From positions 1 through 10,931 of the forward strand of contig JAGKTZ010000065.1 in assembly GCA_021153165.1 (NCBI GenBank): a stretch of DNA of 10,931 nucleotides, in the 5' to 3' direction. The notes beneath the pieces were generated by a model that was given only the letters and a program-made list of their open reading frames with translations, was not told the DNA's origin and did no database searches. Positions within the stretch are counted from its first letter, which is position 1. Each line of letters begins with the position of its first letter. This DNA comes from Prevotellaceae bacterium. GTDB lineage: Bacteria > Bacteroidota > Bacteroidia > Bacteroidales > Bacteroidaceae. Both the position numbers and the translations under genes were made by a program. Shown here piece after piece: positions 7,204-10,931 of the stretch.

Positions 7204-8295
7204 TTAACACTTTCTTGTGTTATTCAGCATATAATTGTCTAATATTACCATTGCCGCCATAGCCTCAACAATAGGAACAGCCCGAGGCAAGACACAAGGG
7301 TCATGCCTACCTCTCGCTTTTAGCAAGACTTTCTCTCCATCTCGATTGATTGTAGATTGAGTTTGCAAAAGCGTAGCTACAGGTTTGAAGGCTACTCTGA
7401 AATAAATTTCTTCACCATTTGAAATTCCTCCCTGCACACCTCCACTTCTGTTCGTGGCAACTGACACCTTTGCATATTCATTTTTTTGACTATTTGGAAC
7501 GAAACAATCATTCTGCTGACTGCCTCGCTGAGTTACGCCATCGAAGCCCGTTCCATAATCAAAACCTTTGACGGCATTAATCGAAAGCATCGCTGCGCCC
7601 AATTCTGCATGCAGTTTACCAAACACAGGTTCACCTAAACCTGGTGGACATCCTTGTATCAGGCAAGTGATGACACCACCAATGGTATCTCCCTCTGATT
7701 TTACTTGGGCTATCAATTGCTCCATAGCCTCTGCATATTGTGGGTCAGGGCATCTGACAGGATTCTTTTCTATTTGAGTAAGATCAAGATCTGCGGGATA
7801 TGGTGGCAAAACAATATGACCTACCTGCGAAGTATAGGCTGTGATTTTCACTCCCAACTGACGCAGAGCAATTTTAGCAAAAGCACCTGCAACTACACGA
7901 GCAATAGTTTCGCGAGCAGACGAACGTCCTCCGCCACGATAATCTCTAATGCCATACTTAGCTTGATAAGTATAGTCGGCATGACTGGGACGGTAGACAT
8001 CTTTCAAGTCATCGTAGTCGGCAGAATTTTGATTTTCGTTACGTATGACAAAGCCTATGGGCGTACCCGTAGACTGCCCCTCAAACAAGCCTGAGAGAAT
8101 TTCAACTTTGTCCGACTCCTTACGCGATGTAGTGAGATGGCTTTGCCCAGGGCGTCGACGATCTAATTCTGCTTGGATAAAATCCAGATCTACTTCTATA
8201 CCTGATGGGAACCCATCTATCACCCCACCGACAGCAGCGCCATGACTTTCGCCAAAGGTCGTAAGGCGAAATATTTTGCCAATGCTATTGCTCAT
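7204..8295 (-). CDS. aroC: Chorismate synthase
   Basis: AroC converts 5-enolpyruvylshikimate 3-phosphate to chorismate, the last shared step toward aromatic amino acids, folate and quinones; it needs reduced FMN and acts in the cytosol. The 363-residue product is of normal length. The three family signatures are visible: GESHG followed by GGVIDGFPSG (15-32), KYGIRDYRGGGRSSARET (113-130), and RHDPCVLPRAVP (330-341). Conserved SGGVQGGISNG (284-294) near the flavin site is also present. The start is 20 bases after the slyD-like stop, across an A/T-rich spacer without a promoter, so cotranscription with slyD is likely. There is no terminator directly after the stop; the first one lies at 7030-7069. 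Confidence 0.98.
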   Translation of the reverse strand: MSNSIGKIFRLTTFGESHGAAVGGVIDGFPSGIEVDLDFIQAELDRRRPGQSHLTTSRKESDKVEILSGLFEGQSTGTPIGFVIRNENQNSADYDDLKDVYRPSHADYTYQAKYGIRDYRGGGRSSARETIARVVAGAFAKIALRQLGVKITAYTSQVGHIVLPPYPADLDLTQIEKNPVRCPDPQYAEAMEQLIAQVKSEGDTIGGVITCLIQGCPPGLGEPVFGKLHAELGAAMLSINAVKGFDYGTGFDGVTQRGSQQNDCFVPNSQKNEYAKVSVATNRSGGVQGGISNGEEIYFRVAFKPVATLLQTQSTINRDGEKVLLKARGRHDPCVLPRAVPIVEAMAAMVILDNYMLNNTRKC

Positions 8296-8315
8296 CCTAT
8301 ATTATATAATATATA

Positions 8316-8951
8316 TTAATGGCAGTGTCCGCCACAGCAACCTTCGCCTTCGCCATGATGATGTCCGCAGCAACCGCCTTCACCCTCACCATGATGATGA
8401 CCGCCGCAACCGCCTTCACCACAACCGCCTTCACCACAGCAACCACATCCTTCGCCGCTGAGCATGTTCAAGAAACCCTGAATCTCTGCATCGGTAGCAG
8501 GGCGAGACTGTACGACGTGGCCTTGGAAATGCAATGCGCGTCCTGCCAAGAAGTGATTCAAATCTACTACAACAGTGTTGTCCTTTACCTCGACGATCAC
8601 ACCATCAAAGCGCATGCCGTCAGCATTGGTCAAGGGGATAACGTTGCCTGGATATATATTATCTTTATCGAAACGGCCGTCGATACAAAATACTTGCTTA
8701 TCCAATTCGATCACATGCTCTGCGACGTATGGACCATACGCATCGTCTACAGCCAGAGTAAAGTCAAATTTGTCGCCTTCGTTCAAGGGGACAATTTGCG
8801 CTTCAAAGGCTTCGAGCATAGTACCGAAACCAGATATAAATTGCAGTGGATGTTCTTCGTTTGTTTGTTCTATTAACTCGTGCACGCCTTCTGCATTATC
8901 AGAGAAAAGCGAATAAGCCACTGTCACATACTTGTGTTGATTTTTTTCCAT
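8316..8951 (-). CDS. slyD: SlyD-like FKBP peptidyl-prolyl isomerase with Cys/His-rich tail
   Basis: SlyD-type proteins catalyse proline cis-trans isomerisation, act as chaperones through an insert-in-flap domain, and bind metals, notably nickel in E. coli hydrogenase maturation. The 211-residue product starts with the FKBP strand KYVTVAYSLF (7-16), then LQFISGFGTMLEAFE (36-50), the FKBP core sequence DKFDFTLAVDDAYGPY (60-75) and the insert-in-flap region (about 76-130), returning to the core at LNHFLAGRALHFQG (131-144). From 166 to 211 lies a Gly/Glu/Cys/His tail with 10 Cys and 8 His in 46 residues, including two HHH clusters (185-187, 197-199) and three CC pairs. Metal storage or delivery is a reasonable inference; the metal is not shown by sequence. 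The product has no signal peptide, so it is cytosolic. It lies 45 bases after dnaX with no clear promoter. The symbol follows domain architecture, not proven orthology. Confidence 0.9.
   Translation of the reverse strand: MEKNQHKYVTVAYSLFSDNAEGVHELIEQTNEEHPLQFISGFGTMLEAFEAQIVPLNEGDKFDFTLAVDDAYGPYVAEHVIELDKQVFCIDGRFDKDNIYPGNVIPLTNADGMRFDGVIVEVKDNTVVVDLNHFLAGRALHFQGHVVQSRPATDAEIQGFLNMLSGEGCGCCGEGGCGEGGCGGHHHGEGEGGCCGHHHGEGEGCCGGHCH
8319..8438 (-). repeat. Coding tandem repeats in the SlyD metal-binding tail
   Basis: Two nested repeats encode the tail. A 15-bp unit encodes CGEGG twice in succession (residues 172-181), and a 36-bp unit encodes HHHGEGEG plus a Cys pair twice (from residues 185 and 197; the HHH codons lie at 8391-8399 and 8355-8363). 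The copies differ at a few third positions. Such tracts can change length by slippage or recombination, always in multiples of three, which would alter the number of metal ligands. Confidence 0.75.
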
Positions 8952-8996
8952 TTGTATAGGGTTAAAATATTTAAGGATTCAGGAGTTTCCTCCCAT

Positions 8997-10778
8997 TTAA
9001 GTTAATTCTAATTTCAAGGCATTTCGTAAGCTTCGCAGTGCCACACTCTTTTCCAACATCAATGCCAATTGTTCTCTCTTGGTGTACGCTCTGCGTTTTG
9101 TTTCTACCTCCTTCATCATTCTAAAGTGCAGGTTAATCTCTTTGTTGCGCAGATTCTCACGCAAGAAATTTTGCAAATATGGCAAATGTTCGTTCATGTA
9201 GATTAGCACCTGCTCATTTTCCACAGGTGCCTCCACACGCCATCCGTCCATCAGTATTGGCCGTATATTCTTCAGTCGACCAGCCACAGCGTTCTCCTCT
9301 GCAGGCAATTGCATGGCATACCGATACCACCAAAAACTGAGTTCGCTAAATTCGAAAGGTCTAACCTCTTGCACCTCCTTGACTACTGGCGCCTCGACAA
9401 TGTTGTTTTCTGCTTTCTGAGCGCTAACATTATTTTTTAGCTTTATAGACAGGCTACGTGGAGTTTGTCGCTTCGGTGCTGTTTGGAGGTTCCTTGCTGG
9501 TGTTGCACTTACCGACGCAGGGACAGTTGTAGCCGATGCCATTTGCTCATTTGATGCAGCTGTTCTCACATCTGCTACTGCAGCTGCTACTTGAGGTTTT
9601 GCGACCTCAGTCACCACTTTTTTGATTGCGGCGAATAGGGGTTTCAATATCTTCTTAGGGCGACGCCCACAGCCTGCATCATCTTCGTCCAGCGCCTGAG
9701 CCACTTGAATCATCGTCAGTTCTACGAGCAAACGCTTGTTGCTTGCAGCACGATAGTTCAAGTCGCAGTCGTTGCAGAGCTTCAGTGCGCGATACAGGAA
9801 CTTCGCATCACAGCGTTTAGCCTGCGCTGCATAGCGTTCCTTCACACTTTCTGCCACTTCCATCAAGGGCAAGGTGCGCTCATCTCGGCACATCAGCAAA
9901 TCTCTGAGGTGAGATGCAAAACCGCTGATAAAGTGTCCACCCTCGAAACCCTTGCTTAGGATCTCGCCAAGGGTCACCATTACCTCGGGCACTTTCTTTT
10001 CGAGGATTTGATCCATCAATCGGAAGTAATAGTCGTAGTCCAGTATGTTCAGGTCCTCGATTACTTTCTTGTAAGTAATATTTCCCTCTGCATAACCCGC
10101 CACTTGGTCAAAGATAGACAGCGCATCACGCATACCTCCATCAGCCTTACGCGCTATCACGCCCAGGGCTTCTTCTTCGTAGGTATAGCCTTCGTTTTCT
10201 GCCACGCGTTTCAGATGTCCCACGATGCCTTCTATTTCCATACGGTTGAAGTCGTAGATTTGACAGCGGCTCAGGATCGTAGGCAGAATCTTGTGTTTCT
10301 CGGTCGTAGCCAGGATAAACACAGCATGCGCAGGCGGTTCTTCGAGAGTTTTCAGGAAGGCATTGAATGCAGCGATAGAGAGCATGTGTACCTCGTCTAT
10401 GATAAACACCTTGTATCGGCCTATCTGTGGCTGCATGCGTACCTGTTCGTTGAGCAAACGAATATCTTCGACCGAATTGTTTGACGCTGCGTCCAATTCA
10501 TATATATTATAACTGCGTCCCTCTTCGAAAGCCTTACAACTCTCGCACACTCCACAAGCATCGCCTTCTGCTGTTGGCGTCAAGCAGTTGATCGAGCGGG
10601 CGAAGATACGTGCACACGTCGTCTTGCCTACTCCACGTGGGCCACAGAACAGATATGCATGAGCCGATCTGCCCGAAGTGATAGCATTCCTCAATGTTGT
10701 GGTCAGCGCCTCCTGACCCACCACGCTTCCCCAAGTCATTGGGCGATATTTTCTAGCGGATACGATATATTTTTCCAT
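8997..10778 (-). CDS. dnaX: DNA polymerase III subunit gamma/tau
   Basis: DnaX is the AAA+ ATPase subunit of the clamp loader, which opens and loads the beta sliding clamp and tethers the polymerase cores. The 593-residue product has Walker A GPRGVGKT (46-53), a four-cysteine zinc site (C65, C75, C78, C81), Walker B IIDEVHML (126-133), sensor ATTE (157-160), the SRC finger TILSRCQ (167-173) and GGMRDALS (214-221). The clamp-loader collar domain runs to about 360. A low-complexity Ala/Lys/Thr linker (about 365-465) joins a C-terminal domain (about 470-593) that should contact the polymerase, as in tau. I see no standard frameshift signal for a short gamma form. It is the first gene of the rightmost unit, with a promoter candidate 67 bases upstream, and probably cotranscribes slyD. 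Confidence 0.97.
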   Translation of the reverse strand: MEKYIVSARKYRPMTWGSVVGQEALTTTLRNAITSGRSAHAYLFCGPRGVGKTTCARIFARSINCLTPTAEGDACGVCESCKAFEEGRSYNIYELDAASNNSVEDIRLLNEQVRMQPQIGRYKVFIIDEVHMLSIAAFNAFLKTLEEPPAHAVFILATTEKHKILPTILSRCQIYDFNRMEIEGIVGHLKRVAENEGYTYEEEALGVIARKADGGMRDALSIFDQVAGYAEGNITYKKVIEDLNILDYDYYFRLMDQILEKKVPEVMVTLGEILSKGFEGGHFISGFASHLRDLLMCRDERTLPLMEVAESVKERYAAQAKRCDAKFLYRALKLCNDCDLNYRAASNKRLLVELTMIQVAQALDEDDAGCGRRPKKILKPLFAAIKKVVTEVAKPQVAAAVADVRTAASNEQMASATTVPASVSATPARNLQTAPKRQTPRSLSIKLKNNVSAQKAENNIVEAPVVKEVQEVRPFEFSELSFWWYRYAMQLPAEENAVAGRLKNIRPILMDGWRVEAPVENEQVLIYMNEHLPYLQNFLRENLRNKEINLHFRMMKEVETKRRAYTKREQLALMLEKSVALRSLRNALKLELT

Positions 10779-10805
10779 ACTGATTTTTTATAGGAAAATG
10801 CTTTC

Positions 10806-10822
10806 GCCCTTTTCGCAAGGGC
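10806..10822 (-). other. Hairpin in the dnaX leader
   Basis: GCCCTT (10806-10811) pairs with AAGGGC (10817-10822) across a 5-base loop. If transcription starts near the promoter at 10845-10852, the hairpin lies in the roughly 60-base 5' leader of dnaX, ending about 27 bases before the start codon. No T-run follows on either strand, so it is not a typical terminator. Confidence 0.5.
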
Positions 10823-10844
10823 AGAAACCTGCAAGTTATTTTTG

Positions 10845-10852
10845 CAAAGATA
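10845..10852 (-). promoter_or_regulatory. Probable -7 box of the dnaX promoter
   Basis: On the minus strand TATCTTTG matches the Bacteroidetes -7 consensus TAnnTTTG exactly. The start codon of dnaX lies 67 bases downstream. No good TTTG is found 19-21 bp upstream; that position is occupied by the palindrome at 10875-10888, so the promoter may depend on a bound protein. Confidence 0.55.
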
Positions 10853-10858
10853 CGAATA

Positions 10859-10910
10859 AGCGAGCGAAATAATATGAAGTTTACTTCAATATTTTTCACA
10901 GCGAGCGAAA
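10859..10910. repeat. Direct repeats flanking a palindrome upstream of dnaX
   Basis: AGCGAGCGAAA occurs at 10859-10869 and again at 10900-10910, with start points 41 bp apart, close to four helical turns. Between the copies lies the palindrome TGAAGT-TT-ACTTCA (10875-10888), which covers the expected -33 region of the dnaX promoter. The layout resembles an operator, but it may also belong to an upstream gene cut off by the window edge. Confidence 0.5.
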
Positions 10911-10931
10911 GTATCTTCGAGATTTATCTCA

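Noticed and set aside
8319..8438. CRISPR-like array
   Set aside because: The repeats are contiguous, in frame and encode the SlyD tail; there are no spacers.
8319..8876. 185-codon plus-strand frame rich in Met, Thr and Ala
   Set aside because: It is the reverse reading of the SlyD repeat tail and FKBP domain; its composition only mirrors the repeats.
8982..8993. GGAG/CTCC hairpin between dnaX and slyD as a terminator
   Set aside because: The stem is only 4 bp and no T-run follows.
9618..9623. A6 run in dnaX as a programmed frameshift site for a gamma form
   Set aside because: The run reads AAA AAA in frame (Lys386-Lys387) after ATC, not the A AAA AAG heptamer phase. Slippage remains possible but nothing else supports it.

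Overview
The window looks like ordinary chromosome from a member of the Bacteroidales (phylum Bacteroidota). Three things point there: the -7 boxes have the Bacteroidetes form TAnnTTTG, with a TTTG-like -33 box 20 bp upstream in two cases; SecA has the long (about 1,120 residue) form with large N-terminal insertions; and two genes are of types I recognise from Bacteroidales (a DUF4105 protein with C-terminal membrane helices, and a phosphatase-fold protein without the usual metal ligands). I cannot name the genus.

All six convincing genes lie on the minus strand, so transcription runs from right to left. From the right edge: a leader with one promoter and several repeats (10779-10931); dnaX (8997-10778); a SlyD-like FKBP prolyl isomerase with a metal-binding tail (8316-8951); aroC, chorismate synthase (7204-8295); a structured intergenic region (6907-7203); a DUF4105 membrane protein (5620-6906); an alkaline-phosphatase-fold protein (3950-5593); secA (520-3885); and a 519-base gene-poor end with a strong terminator.

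The genes probably form two units. dnaX-slyD-aroC (gaps of 45 and 20 bases) mixes replication, folding and aromatic biosynthesis and looks like a housekeeping run. DUF4105-phosphatase fold-secA (gaps of 26 and 64 bases) combines two predicted exported or envelope proteins with the ATPase that drives export, and ends at the hairpin at 433-478.

The most interesting part is 7030-7204. Helically phased A-tracts lie directly upstream of a very good promoter. About 60 bases after its expected start there is a perfect 11-bp hairpin with a T-run. The arrangement predicts a roughly 100-nt small RNA or an attenuated leader ahead of the secA unit. A second promoter at 6928-6959 would then start the DUF4105 mRNA and shows that the longer open frame upstream is probably not translated. 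The second notable point is that the phosphatase-fold protein appears to have lost almost all metal ligands and its nucleophile.
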